In this document: piece after piece, positions 28,806 through 37,588 of the stretch
Layout: every line of letters starts with the position of its first letter
Position numbering within the stretch: the first letter of the stretch is position 1
Source: Bradyrhizobium vignae
GTDB taxonomy: Bacteria > Pseudomonadota > Alphaproteobacteria > Rhizobiales > Xanthobacteraceae
Direction of reading: 5' to 3'
NCBI RefSeq assembly: GCF_004114425.1
Contig: NZ_RDQF01000014.1
Coordinates: forward strand, 62,001 to 126,000
DNA length: 64,000 bases
The notes under the pieces: generated by a model
The model's input: only the letters and a program-made list of their open reading frames with translations
Database searches by the model: none
What the model was told of the DNA's origin: nothing
Position numbers and translations under genes: made by a program

Positions 28806-29597
28806 TCACTCTCGCGCGCGGCTTACCAAATCCGGCGAGTCTCTCTCGGATGACGGAGCGATAGCGGAGCCTTGTGGCAGTTCGGATGGCCAGTCGCCGG
28901 CAACGAACGGCCGAGCGGCCTGCAACAGAAAGTCGCGCCGGCGCTCGGCCATCCGGCTCTCACCGCTTTCTTCGCCGAAGCAGAGATTGAAGTCCTGACA
29001 TTGATTGCACACGGGTGTCGTGCACATCACAAGGCCTTCATTTTCGCAAAGCATGCGGTAGAAGAAGCGCTTCCAGCGCATATTGTTGACATTGCGCGCG
29101 GCGAGCGGCGCGAAATGGCGGCTCAGCAGACGAGATAGTTCGCCACGATTGCGCAAGCCGAGAGCTTCCCACAGGTGGTCTGGCTCAATGGCACGGCGCG
29201 CGATCATCGCAGCCAGCCAGCGCCCGATATTTCCTTCCGTCGAGCGTTGATTGAGCAAGAGATCGCGCAGCATTGCGATCTCGTCGTCCTCTTCGCACTT
29301 GAAAGCCGAGAGCTGCTCCGCGAGCTTAATCTCAAGCGCAGGAAAGTACTGCTCCAGCAAGGCCGCCAGTTCAAGGCCGGACAGGCCAGCCTTTTCGGGA
29401 AGGAAGCCACCATCCATTGTGGCAGCCGCCAGGATCGACGCCAGGACATGGCGATCGAGATTGCTCTCAAGGGCAATGTCGGCGTCTGCAGGAGGCACAC
29501 CGGTGAGCAGGCGGTAGGTTGCAATTCCCCTATGCACCTGGCTGCTGGCATCAATGGCGCAAGCAGCCATCAACGGGAGGAAGTGCGCTTCGGACAT
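28806..29597 (-). CDS. nifQ: Molybdenum donor protein NifQ
   Basis: 263 aa with the NifQ cysteine motif C-x4-C-x2-C-x5-C as CTTPVCNQCQDFNLC near residue 195-210, which binds a Mo-Fe-S cluster donated for FeMo-co. RRAIEPDHLWEALGL and RWKRFFYRMLCENEG are typical of the family. It follows nifH by about 145 bases, with a hairpin between, and probably shares the nifH promoter. Intact; Ser-rich C-terminal tail. Confidence 0.93.
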   Translation of the reverse strand: MSEAHFLPLMAACAIDASSQVHRGIATYRLLTGVPPADADIALESNLDRHVLASILAAATMDGGFLPEKAGLSGLELAALLEQYFPALEIKLAEQLSAFKCEEDDEIAMLRDLLLNQRSTEGNIGRWLAAMIARRAIEPDHLWEALGLRNRGELSRLLSRHFAPLAARNVNNMRWKRFFYRMLCENEGLVMCTTPVCNQCQDFNLCFGEESGESRMAERRRDFLLQAARPFVAGDWPSELPQGSAIAPSSERDSPDLVSRARE

Positions 29598-29665
29598 GAT
29601 TTTTTTGGGTCTCCACAGTAGTCAGATTTGCGCTGCCGCATATTTTTGATCAGGGTCGATCGGTA

Positions 29666-29706
29666 GAATGCCGGCCTCCCGGGATCGACGGGGGGAGACC
29701 GGCATC
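29666..29706 (-). other. Hairpin between nifH and nifQ
   Basis: The arms 29667-29680 and 29693-29706 pair at 12 of 14 positions (GATGCCGGTCTCCC against its complement), loop about 12 bases. It lacks a following T-run, so a 3' stabilising or partial-termination hairpin that raises nifH over nifQ is more likely than a full terminator. Confidence 0.55.
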
Positions 29707-29741
29707 CGTCGCGCGCCGCACAAGGCCGCGACTCGCGACTT

Positions 29742-30737
<996 letters not shown>

Positions 30738-30787
30738 TTACGCGTCGACGTGCACTCAGCCCTCACTCAGTGTTGCTGCCGCTTATC

Positions 30788-30803
30788 AGCAACCGCCGTG
30801 CCA
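30788..30803 (-). promoter_or_regulatory. Sigma-54 promoter of nifH
   Basis: Minus strand TGGCACGGCGGTTGCT is a perfect TGGCACG-N4-TTGCW. Start of transcription would be near 30777, giving a leader of about 150 bases. Confidence 0.93.
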
Positions 30804-30892
30804 ACGCTTGCCCGTGCTCCCTAAGCTTCTGATTACGTTTCTAAAACAGGCGGCCGGTGAGTGAGGCTCTGGGCGTTTTCGATCTGCGTGGC

Positions 30893-30908
30893 TGTCAGAA
30901 AACTAACA
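30893..30908. promoter_or_regulatory. NifA upstream activator site between nifH and the divergent gene
   Basis: TGTCAGAAAACTAACA is TGT-N10-ACA. It is about 90 bases from the nifH -24 element and about 65 from a second sigma-54 element on the plus strand, so it may serve both directions. Confidence 0.85.
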
Positions 30909-30970
30909 ACGACCACAACCATCAACGCGAAAAGCAGATTTAGCGTGACCTGTTCCGATGGCTTCAGGTG

Positions 30971-30986
30971 CGGAACGGAACTTGCT
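30971..30986 (+). promoter_or_regulatory. Sigma-54 promoter of the nitrogenase-associated gene
   Basis: CGGAACGGAACTTGCT matches the consensus at GG, ACG and TTGCT with the correct spacing. It points to the gene at 31173. Confidence 0.65.
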
Positions 30987-31172
30987 CCGGCTTGAGGACA
31001 CTGAATATGCCGCTCGGACTGGAAACCTGGCGCACCAGCGGCAAGAGTTGCATATACGGTACGGCGCTTGGCCCGCCCGCATTTGAGATGATCGGCTATA
31101 AACTCGGATCAACTCTCGAGAGTAGCACCCCCATGCCAAGCGTTCAGCTCAACGCACCTACATAGGTATGTC

Positions 31173-31580
31173 ATGGCGACAATCATCTTTTATCAGAAGC
31201 CCGGCTGCGCCACCAACGCGCGTCAGATTCGAGCGCTTAAGTCCGCCGGCCACGACGTGATCGCCCGAGACATCTTGAAACAGCCATGGGATGCGGAGGA
31301 TTTGCGCGGCTTCTTCGGCAACATGCCCGTCGACTTCTGGTTCAACCGAGCTGCGCCCCGTATTAAGTCAGGCGAAGTCAATCCAGATACTATCGACGCG
31401 GCAAGCGCACTCACATTGATGGTGGGCGATCCGCTCCTGATACGACGACCGCTGATCGATGTAGGCGGGGCACGATGTGCTGGACATGAGCCCTTGCTGT
31501 CCCTGCTTGGCCGCACGTCGCAAGATGATCTGGAGGGATGCTTACACGACGCAAACCGCACGCGTTGCCCGCAGACGTGA
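31173..31580 (+). CDS. Nitrogenase-associated ArsC/Spx-like protein
   Basis: 135 aa. It starts MATIIFYQKPGCATNARQ with a thioredoxin-fold N-terminus and then PWDAEDLRGFFG, WFNRAAPRIKSGE and DPLLIRRPLIDV, matching the nitrogenase-associated family (TIGR01616) of ArsC-like proteins. One Cys remains at the redox position. Function is unestablished. It is divergent from nifH and shares the NifA site at 30893. Intact. Confidence 0.85.
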   Translation: MATIIFYQKPGCATNARQIRALKSAGHDVIARDILKQPWDAEDLRGFFGNMPVDFWFNRAAPRIKSGEVNPDTIDAASALTLMVGDPLLIRRPLIDVGGARCAGHEPLLSLLGRTSQDDLEGCLHDANRTRCPQT

Positions 31581-31960
31581 GAAAACAGCGGACCGTACCT
31601 CCAGCACATCAAGCGAGGCAAAGATGACGTTTCCACCTTCCGACCTACGCGGGAAATAGGCGACGAGGCCTTCGCTGACACGGGCCTGCGCGAGTGACTG
31701 CTCTGTAACGGGCATCCGTATACTACGCTCGAATGCCGTTCTTCTCACCGTTCCAGTGGGTGAGAGGCCGCAGCAGTTACGCCCCTTTATCACGCATGAA
31801 CTCCGCGGCCTGGGTTGGATCAGAGCAGCGATCAGAGACGTGGTTTTTTGAAGAGATCTGTCTCTCTTGAACTGAATAAGAATGAGAACAGACCACCACC
31901 CTTCGCGGGCGTGATCCTTAAGCAACTTAGCGACTTAATTGCCTTATGGCCGTTCCCATT
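31581..31960. other. Gap before ompW
   Basis: About 380 bases with no recognised gene; an antisense ORF (31542-31925) shows no clear family. Confidence 0.35.
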
Positions 31961-31974
31961 TTGATCGACGTCAA
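31961..31974 (+). promoter_or_regulatory. FixK/FNR-type box before ompW
   Basis: TTGATCGACGTCAA is TTGAT-N4-GTCAA. It is about 74 bases before the ompW start, a suitable place for activation by FixK2 at low oxygen. Confidence 0.75.
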
Positions 31975-32047
31975 ATCCTCCCTCACCCGCCCTGTGTGAC
32001 AGAGATCTCGCGCGGCTCTTCGCGCGGACTTTGGAATGGAGAATTCG

Positions 32048-32779
32048 ATGAGAACAAGGACAGTTACGACGATAGCATCGCTGCTCGCCTTAGCGACCTC
32101 GTTGGCCAGCATCCCGGCACAGGCTGCGGATCTGGCTCGGGCGCCGATCTACTATAAAGCGCCTCCGATTGAACCCTCTAATCCATGGATGATCCGCCTG
32201 CGCGTGCTTGGCGTTTTGCCAGATACCGCAGGCAGCACGGTCAACGTCGCCGGGGCGCCCTCGCTGTCCTCACCAACTTCTGGGCTATCAATCAGCGATC
32301 AAGCCATACCCGAGCTCGACATCACCTACTTCTTCACAAAGAACGTTGCCGCCGAACTCATTCTCGGCGTGACCAGCCATCACATCAGCGGCAATGGCGC
32401 GCTCACTGGCCTCGATATCGGCAAAGCCTGGCTGTTGCCGCCAACACTGACCCTGCAATATCACTTCACCGATTTCGGCGCGCTCAAGCCCTATATCGGC
32501 GCGGGCATCAACTACACCGCATTCTTCAATCAATCGGCAGCCAATACGTCTCTCGCCGGTCTTGCAGTGACGGATTTGCGCATCAGCAACCAGTTCGGCG
32601 CGGCGGTCCAATTCGGTTTCGATTACATGCTTGATCGTAACTGGGGCCTCAACTTTGACGTGAAGAAGCTGTGGCTGCGGCCAGAGTACTCCGCGATCGT
32701 AAACAATGCGATTGCCGTCACCGGGCGTGCCAACATCGACCCATGGCTCGTCAGCGGCGGCGTCACATACAAGTTTTAG
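32048..32779 (+). CDS. ompW: OmpW-family outer-membrane protein
   Basis: 243 aa from the ATG at 32048, with GGAG 7 bases upstream; 32036 is an alternative. A signal peptide (TIASLLALATSLASIPAQA) is followed by an 8-stranded barrel of OmpW type (WMIRLRVLGVLPD, AAELILGVTSHHI, YIGAGINYTAFF and a C-terminal VTYKF). OmpW is an outer-membrane porin/efflux-like barrel, in enterobacteria under FNR. Here a FixK box lies upstream. Intact; no operon partner. Confidence 0.88.
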   Translation: MRTRTVTTIASLLALATSLASIPAQAADLARAPIYYKAPPIEPSNPWMIRLRVLGVLPDTAGSTVNVAGAPSLSSPTSGLSISDQAIPELDITYFFTKNVAAELILGVTSHHISGNGALTGLDIGKAWLLPPTLTLQYHFTDFGALKPYIGAGINYTAFFNQSAANTSLAGLAVTDLRISNQFGAAVQFGFDYMLDRNWGLNFDVKKLWLRPEYSAIVNNAIAVTGRANIDPWLVSGGVTYKF

Positions 32780-33003
32780 CGCTAGAACAGGATCAAAACG
32801 GGGAGTCCGTTTGATGAAGGGAGACGCGGCGATCTCATCGAGCGCGTCCCCTAGCCTTACCGCAGTGCAAGCAGAACGAGATGACGCGTCAAGAATGCGT
32901 CATCTCGCGAGATGCGGAGAGCTATTCGCAGCGCTGCTCTCTGTGAGCTACCGATCGTGCAGTATGGAGTGACCGTACACGACCAGATCGACCCAGCATA
33001 TGT

Positions 33004-33564
33004 TCATATTCTTACTGGTCGCGCGTTGCAAAGGCGCCATTTGCAGATTGCGCCGGAGAAGAATGGCGGCACGCGGCGGCAACTTGAATGACTTGCTGTT
33101 CTCACATCCGAAGCGTGATGGCTACGCTCAACCCTCAGACGATCTGAGTTCCGAGCCGCCAGCTCATCGTCGGACAGGCCGTCGATGCTTGTTAGCCCGG
33201 GCAAGTGGCAGCTAATCGACGCCTCTAGCTTCGCTTCAGCACCATCACAAGGCGGTCGACACGTTTGCCCTGCTTGAGGTGGTAGTTCGTCAACATCCTC
33301 AGGCGTGGTCCCGCGGTACCACACTCCATCGGGATAGACGACCATCAAGGGACCAGAGTTACAAAAGCCAAGGCAGCCTGCCATCGTGAAGCCAATATCC
33401 TTGAGACCTTGCGCTTCGATCGCCTTGGCCATCCGATCCCATAGGGCTTGCGCGCCGGAGGCGCCACAGCTGCCGTGCGGATGAGTTGGCGGACGCTGCG
33501 TGTTGCAGGCAAAGACATGATGCCTATAAAGCTGAGGAAGCTCGAATTCGGTTTCTGAGTTCAT
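33004..33564 (-). CDS. Thioredoxin-fold 2Fe-2S ferredoxin with a frameshifted C-terminus
   Basis: The first ~95 residues (YRHHVFACNTQRPPTHPHGSC, then AGCLGFCNSGPLMVVYPDG, WYRGTTPEDVDEL) are a 2Fe-2S ferredoxin with its four cysteines (FAC, GSC, AGC, GFC). The natural end, HLKQGKRVDRLVMVLKRS then TAG at 33225, is in another frame. The reading frame shifts near 33280, so the present ORF adds ~90 unrelated residues to 33004. The cluster site is intact, so the protein may still fold, with an altered tail. Such ferredoxins occur in rhizobial nif clusters. Confidence 0.75.
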   Translation of the reverse strand: MNSETEFELPQLYRHHVFACNTQRPPTHPHGSCGASGAQALWDRMAKAIEAQGLKDIGFTMAGCLGFCNSGPLMVVYPDGVWYRGTTPEDVDELPPQAGQTCRPPCDGAEAKLEASISCHLPGLTSIDGLSDDELAARNSDRLRVERSHHASDVRTASHSSCRRVPPFFSGAICKWRLCNARPVRI

Positions 33565-33794
33565 GCGCCTGCCTATCCTGAGTCAATGGGCTTCATCTGA
33601 AAAGAGCCTGGGTTGCGAGCACATCGCCCCCACAATTCTAACAGCGCATCAACCAATCGATGCTAACATTTCCACTCGCGCTTGAGAAAGCAGGCGAAAT
33701 GGGTGGGCGCCATCGTGATTGTCGTCGCTAGATCAGTGATAGATATTCTCGCGACCAGAGGAGCCCCCTTGATCAGTTCCAACCTCTTCTGCCC

Positions 33795-34169
33795 TCATTC
33801 CGGTCTTTCCGCTCCGGCATCACTGTCCAACTTCTCCAAAGCAAGTTGCGCACCAGATGCGTAACTTTCGTTTTCTGCAACGATCCCTTGCTTTGCGCGA
33901 CTCACAATTGTTGCGAAGGTTGCGACAATGTCGTTCGCTTCTGTTTCGGACACGACAAACCTCGCATAGCGTTTGACCTCCCGCTTCAACCTTCCGTGCG
34001 CAGAATAACCTTGAAGCTCGGCTACTCTATCTAGCTCTTGCGCTATCATATCTTGGAACGAGCAGTGATCTTCATGACCGTCGAGCAGTCTAGCGAGAAG
34101 CTCGAAGATGGTGTGGTGAATCGAGCACGTGTTCTGCCATTGCTCACCGCATTGACCGGCGCGGGTCAC
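33795..34169 (-). CDS. Hypothetical protein, nif-island type
   Basis: 124 aa. The protein-like core (LQGYSAHGRLKREVKRYA, ANDIVATFATIVSRAKQG, LALEKLDSDAGAE) is charged and helical; the antisense ORFs are not. No family was recognised and no ribosome binding site decides the start. It may be a remnant. Confidence 0.4.
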   Translation of the reverse strand: MTRAGQCGEQWQNTCSIHHTIFELLARLLDGHEDHCSFQDMIAQELDRVAELQGYSAHGRLKREVKRYARFVVSETEANDIVATFATIVSRAKQGIVAENESYASGAQLALEKLDSDAGAERPE

Positions 34170-34853
34170 AGCATCTTTTTCGCCCTGAAGCTAGGTCGGC
34201 CGCTGCCTACCTGTCGTTTGCTCAACAGATGCCGTCTGTCCCGAGAGTCGCCGAGCCACCTTTGCGGCAGCAGACCAAGCCGGTCGCAATCAATGCTAGA
34301 CCCGCAACACAGCGGCCCGCGATTGGGACCACGCTTCACACGATACGCGTCAAGACGAGCGTGCAGTGGAAAGTGCGAAACAACGAGCACGGCCATTAAT
34401 GCATTTGCTCCTAACGAGCCCTAACTGACGATGGTGGCGCCATTCGCTAAGAGCGTCCCACGAACCGACGTTTGGCACGCCAGTTGCAGCGCAGGCAATA
34501 AAGCCAGCTGTACCGGCCGGCCTTCTGACACAGGATCGTCGTTCCTCATCCCCAGACGATCCTGTCAGTCTGGGTCCCGCCATCTCCAAGCCCAGACGAT
34601 GCCCTCGGCGAACTTCCAGCCGCCGGGGGCATTTCCCGCTCAAACATATCAGCGGCGGTAGCAAGCATGTCCCGCCTGCCGGCTCGATTTGGCGAGCCAG
34701 CGCAGGAGCAGCTCTTTGGTGCTACGGAGGTTAAAGGCTGTGCTACGGAGGTTAAAGGCTGTGACACGCATCTAACAGCGCTCACGAGCACAATGGCCTC
34801 ATTCGAGGGCAAAGCGCCTCAGGCAGCTCGAGCACAATAAAGCGCTAGGCCCG
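34170..34853. other. Gap with a tandem repeat
   Basis: About 680 bases with no recognised gene. It holds the 21-base tandem repeat at 34719-34760. Confidence 0.4.
34719..34760. repeat. Two perfect 21-base tandem copies
   Basis: The unit begins GTGCTACGGAGGTTAAAGGC and is repeated head to tail without a mismatch. Recent duplication is implied; no function seen. Confidence 0.9.
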
Positions 34854-35322
34854 TTAGTCCGGGTGGATCGTGATATCCATGGTTTCGTCGCTGTCTCCGA
34901 AGGGGTCGGCAAACCGATCGTCCTTGAGCAGCTTGACGCCGCACAGGCAAACATCACCTTCGATCACGGCGAGCGCTACCGGGTCAAGCGATTGTCCATC
35001 TCAGGGGCCGTCGATGCACACCCCAGTTTCGATCTCGACTCTTGCACCGTGCCAGCCGCAGCGGAGAAAGGAACGGTCCGCCGAGAAACACGCACCGCAG
35101 CCGATGTTCAGCCAGACACTCTCATGCGGACAACGATTGACGTAACCAAAATAGTCATTGCCGAAGGTGCGCACCACAATAAAACGGCCGGCGCTCGCCC
35201 CTATCATCAATCTGCGACAGGCTAACGCTCATTGCCCCACTCCGCTCGATGGCATCGGCCTGGCAGACGACAAAAACCTCGGTGCGACCGCTCATCACAT
35301 TGCCGATTATAGGTTCGCTCAT
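34854..35322 (-). pseudogene. Rieske 2Fe-2S ferredoxin, broken
   Basis: A relative of the intact Rieske gene at 42851. It starts at the ATG at 35322, overlapping the stop of the upstream small gene (ATGA). The first part (VVCQADAIE, DDRGERRPF) is in one frame. The rest (FIVVRTFGNDYFGYVNRCPH, CGWHGARVEIETG) is in another, so there is a shift near 35190. In the second frame TGA at 35001-35003 stands where the homologue has a Cys codon (GPC). Beyond it the frame stays open (DGQSLDPVALAVIEGDVCLC) to TAA at 34854. Both CxH cluster motifs are readable. Two lesions argue for a pseudogene. Confidence 0.75.
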
Positions 35323-35540
35323 CCCGGCCTCGCAGTTTGCTGCTTGAAGGCTTCAATCGCAGCCCGGGTCAGCTGAAAAATCCCACGGCCACGAGCGAGC
35401 GGCCGAAACGCCGAGCTGGCATGGGCGTTGAGGACATCAAACCACTGGTTCGGCGTGAGCTTCGCCGGACGCTCGCTGATTTGGATCACCCTCCCGTTGG
35501 GAGCGAAGCGGACGTGGATGATGACTTGTTGCGAGTTCAT
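35319..35540 (-). CDS. Small nif-linked protein of unknown function
   Basis: 73 aa from the ATG at 35540, with AGGGG upstream. Sequence MNSQQVIIHVRFAPNG, QISERPAKLTPNQWFDVL, then RGIFQLTRAAIEAFKQQ. The gene overlaps the start of the Rieske relic by ATGA, so they were translationally coupled. Function unknown. Confidence 0.6.
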   Translation of the reverse strand: MNSQQVIIHVRFAPNGRVIQISERPAKLTPNQWFDVLNAHASSAFRPLARGRGIFQLTRAAIEAFKQQTARPG

Positions 35541-36132
35541 AGCGATCCCCTATTTTTGCTAACTCTAATGATCTTGAGTGGTCACCGAAGAATCTCAACT
35601 GTGATGTGCTTGGTTTCCTGCACCTTGGCGCGTGGGCCTCTAGCCGCGGCTTGGACCCGGCGCCTCCTCTACTATCGATCAGTCCTTCTTCGCGCTCGCC
35701 TGGAGCTTTCTCTTGCGGTGTTAAGTCGAGTGCATCCGCCCGCTGGAGAATTGCTGCGAACACAGCAGCGTCTCCACGCCGAGAGCTCGGCGGCGGTGAT
35801 ATCGGGATCGGACAGTGGAATGAATGATGTATTCTCCTCCACAGGGTGCGCGCCATCAAGCCGATACTCTGCTGGCTCAGTGCTCACCGCCCAAAATTCC
35901 CTTCGGCCAACACGATGTCGATCGCCCGTATCGGATCGGCCGTAATCTGCACGCAGCGATCCGATCCATCGACCAGATGAAGGTCGAAAACGCGCATACT
36001 GCCGGAACGGCGGATTCGTCAAATCCGAGGCATAAAGCCGCGCCCAAGCAAGCTGCCAGCCGCTCGACTTCGATCAATTCCTCCGCGGTAAGCGCGATCG
36101 TGGTTCCTCTATGACTCGTCAAAGACGGTTCG
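35541..36132. other. Gap with decayed ORFs
   Basis: About 590 bases. On the minus strand LTAEELIEVERLAACLGAAL (about 36040-36110) and DPDITAAELSA (about 35770) look like coding fragments in different frames, so a lost small gene is possible. No family was recognised. Confidence 0.4.
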
Positions 36133-36492
36133 TCATTGCCAGAACAGACGCTCCGGATCCGCATTCAACTCGTCGATTGCAGAGGTCAACCGATGGTAAA
36201 GGCTGTAAAGTTCCCAGATTCCTCGCGCATGATTCTTACGAAACAGCTTCCAGATCCCGCTCACGCCATCATAAAGAAGCAGCGCGACATCGATGAGAGC
36301 GCCATCCTTGGCGATGTTGCGCGAGCAACAGGGGCTCTCGACGAGGTAGCCGCCCCTCACCGGCGTCACGTAGGGCGAGACGTAGAGATAGCGTTTGCGC
36401 GAGCTTAAGCCGTGCTCGATCCGCTTGCGATCGAGCTCGTTGGGGTGAGGCACCAGCCCGGCCTTTGCCTTTCTCATCAGCGCAGCATTCAT
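36133..36492 (-). CDS. nif-associated protein downstream of nifZ
   Basis: About 119 aa from the ATG at 36492, which has GGAGG 7 bases upstream. Core: GLVPHPNELDRKRIEHGL, RKRYLYVSPYVTPVRGGYLV, SPCCSRNIAKDGA and a late LYSLYHRLTSAIDEL. A CC motif and basic N-terminus are notable. The gene follows two NifZ-type genes and is probably co-transcribed with them from the nifB promoter. Function unknown. Confidence 0.7.
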   Translation of the reverse strand: MNAALMRKAKAGLVPHPNELDRKRIEHGLSSRKRYLYVSPYVTPVRGGYLVESPCCSRNIAKDGALIDVALLLYDGVSGIWKLFRKNHARGIWELYSLYHRLTSAIDELNADPERLFWQ

Positions 36493-36506
36493 GGCGACGC
36501 CTCCAT

Positions 36507-36746
36507 TCAAAGCACTGTAATTTCTTCTTCAAGACAGCCGATGAGCAGCTGATCACCAAAATCGACAATGTAGATCGGCACGTTCGCTTCCGTATGGATC
36601 GCGACGTTGATGATCTCACCGATCGCTCCGGCGGCGAGCAAGACTCCATCGGGCTTCGTATCGGGAAATGAGTCGTCGTTGATAAGGTCGACTGCGGTCT
36701 TGACCCGCTGTCCCCGCCGATATTTCGGAGAGCCGCGCTGCGTCAT
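36507..36746 (-). CDS. Second, short NifZ-domain protein
   Basis: 79 aa. The body (KYRRGQRVKTAVDLINDD, GVLLAAGAIGEIINVAIHTE, VPIYIVDFGDQLLIGCLEEE) has the beta-rich NifZ fold. Start overlaps the nifZ stop (ATGA), so it is translationally coupled. NifZ helps mature the P-cluster of the MoFe protein; a role for this shorter form is inferred. Confidence 0.75.
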   Translation of the reverse strand: MTQRGSPKYRRGQRVKTAVDLINDDSFPDTKPDGVLLAAGAIGEIINVAIHTEANVPIYIVDFGDQLLIGCLEEEITVL

Positions 36747-37057
36747 GACTCCTCCGGCAATGGCAGATCATCGACCTCCTCGCAGGCGTCCGCCGGCTCT
36801 AGTTCCTTGCGTTTCATGCCAACGCGGTAACCGCTTTCCAGATATTCGACGCCGTAGATGTAGAATTGCTGCAGGAATGTGCCGATCGAGACGACGTAAC
36901 CCACCTCTCCCTTCTTCACTAACACGTCGCCAATCTCCTTGCCTCGATAGGTGCCATCATTGCGGATGGTGCGATTGGCTCGCACCTTTTGGCCAAAGCT
37001 GAAGACAGGCGGATCGCTGAGCTCGACGACGTCGCTGTCGCGAACGATGCTGTTCAT
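36743..37057 (-). CDS. nifZ: Nitrogenase maturation protein NifZ
   Basis: 104 aa from the ATG at 37057, with GAGGCG upstream; 37075 is also open. FSFGQKVRANRTIRNDGTYR, GDVLVKKGEVGYVVSIGTFL and IYGVEYLESGYRVGMKRKEL fit NifZ. It lies downstream of fdxN in the nifB transcript. Intact. Confidence 0.9.
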   Translation of the reverse strand: MNSIVRDSDVVELSDPPVFSFGQKVRANRTIRNDGTYRGKEIGDVLVKKGEVGYVVSIGTFLQQFYIYGVEYLESGYRVGMKRKELEPADACEEVDDLPLPEES

Positions 37058-37082
37058 GTGCCGCGCCTCATGCATCGCTCCT

Positions 37083-37350
37083 TCAGAGATGCGCGGGCCG
37101 CCTCGCCCAGGCGAGATCCTGGATCACGTCATCCTCCTGCGGCATCGCGAAGCGCCTTCGGATCGCCGCGCGGAATGAAATACCCACCAGGGACGTGCTG
37201 CCGACCAGCAACAGCACGCCGGAGGGCAATCCAGCACGGTCCTCGTGCGTGATGGAGGACCGAACGTCGTCTATGCCGGCGCCAACGCGCAGCACGAAGC
37301 TTACAATGCTTTTCAGCACCACTGGTTGGCATGCCGATCATGGGGTTCAC
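37083..37350 (-). pseudogene. Frameshifted fragment between fdxN and nifZ
   Basis: Two overlapping minus-strand frames (MVLKSIVSFVLRVGAGIDDV..EDRAGLPSGVLLLVG and HVPGGYFIPRGDPKALRD) together look like one damaged protein ending EDDVIQDLAWARRPAHL. A 4Fe4S leucine-rich-variant protein is sometimes found at this place; this could be its relic, but the match is too weak to name. Confidence 0.35.
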
Positions 37351-37353
37351 GCT

Positions 37354-37578
37354 TTAGGCTGGCGCCTGGTAGCGAGGCACGGATGTGTCAACCACGCAGG
37401 TATTGTCGACTGGACAGGCGGCGACACATTGCGGCTCGTCGAAATGGCCAACACATTCAGTGCATTTCGCCGCTTCAATGACAAAGCTTCCTCCCTTTTC
37501 CGAGATAGCAACGTTCGGGCATAGGGGTTCGCAGGCTGAGCAGCTCGTACACTGCGAGGCGATGATCTTAAATGGCAC
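37354..37578 (-). CDS. fdxN: 2[4Fe-4S] ferredoxin FdxN
   Basis: 74 aa from the GTG at 37578, with GGGG upstream. Two cysteine sets: [11 protein letters not shown] and [17 protein letters not shown], the FdxN pattern with the spacer in the second. It donates electrons for FeMo-co synthesis or nitrogenase. It follows nifB by 10 bases and is co-transcribed. Intact. Confidence 0.93.
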   Translation of the reverse strand: MPFKIIASQCTSCSACEPLCPNVAISEKGGSFVIEAAKCTECVGHFDEPQCVAACPVDNTCVVDTSVPRYQAPA

Positions 37579-37588
37579 ATATTTCCCC

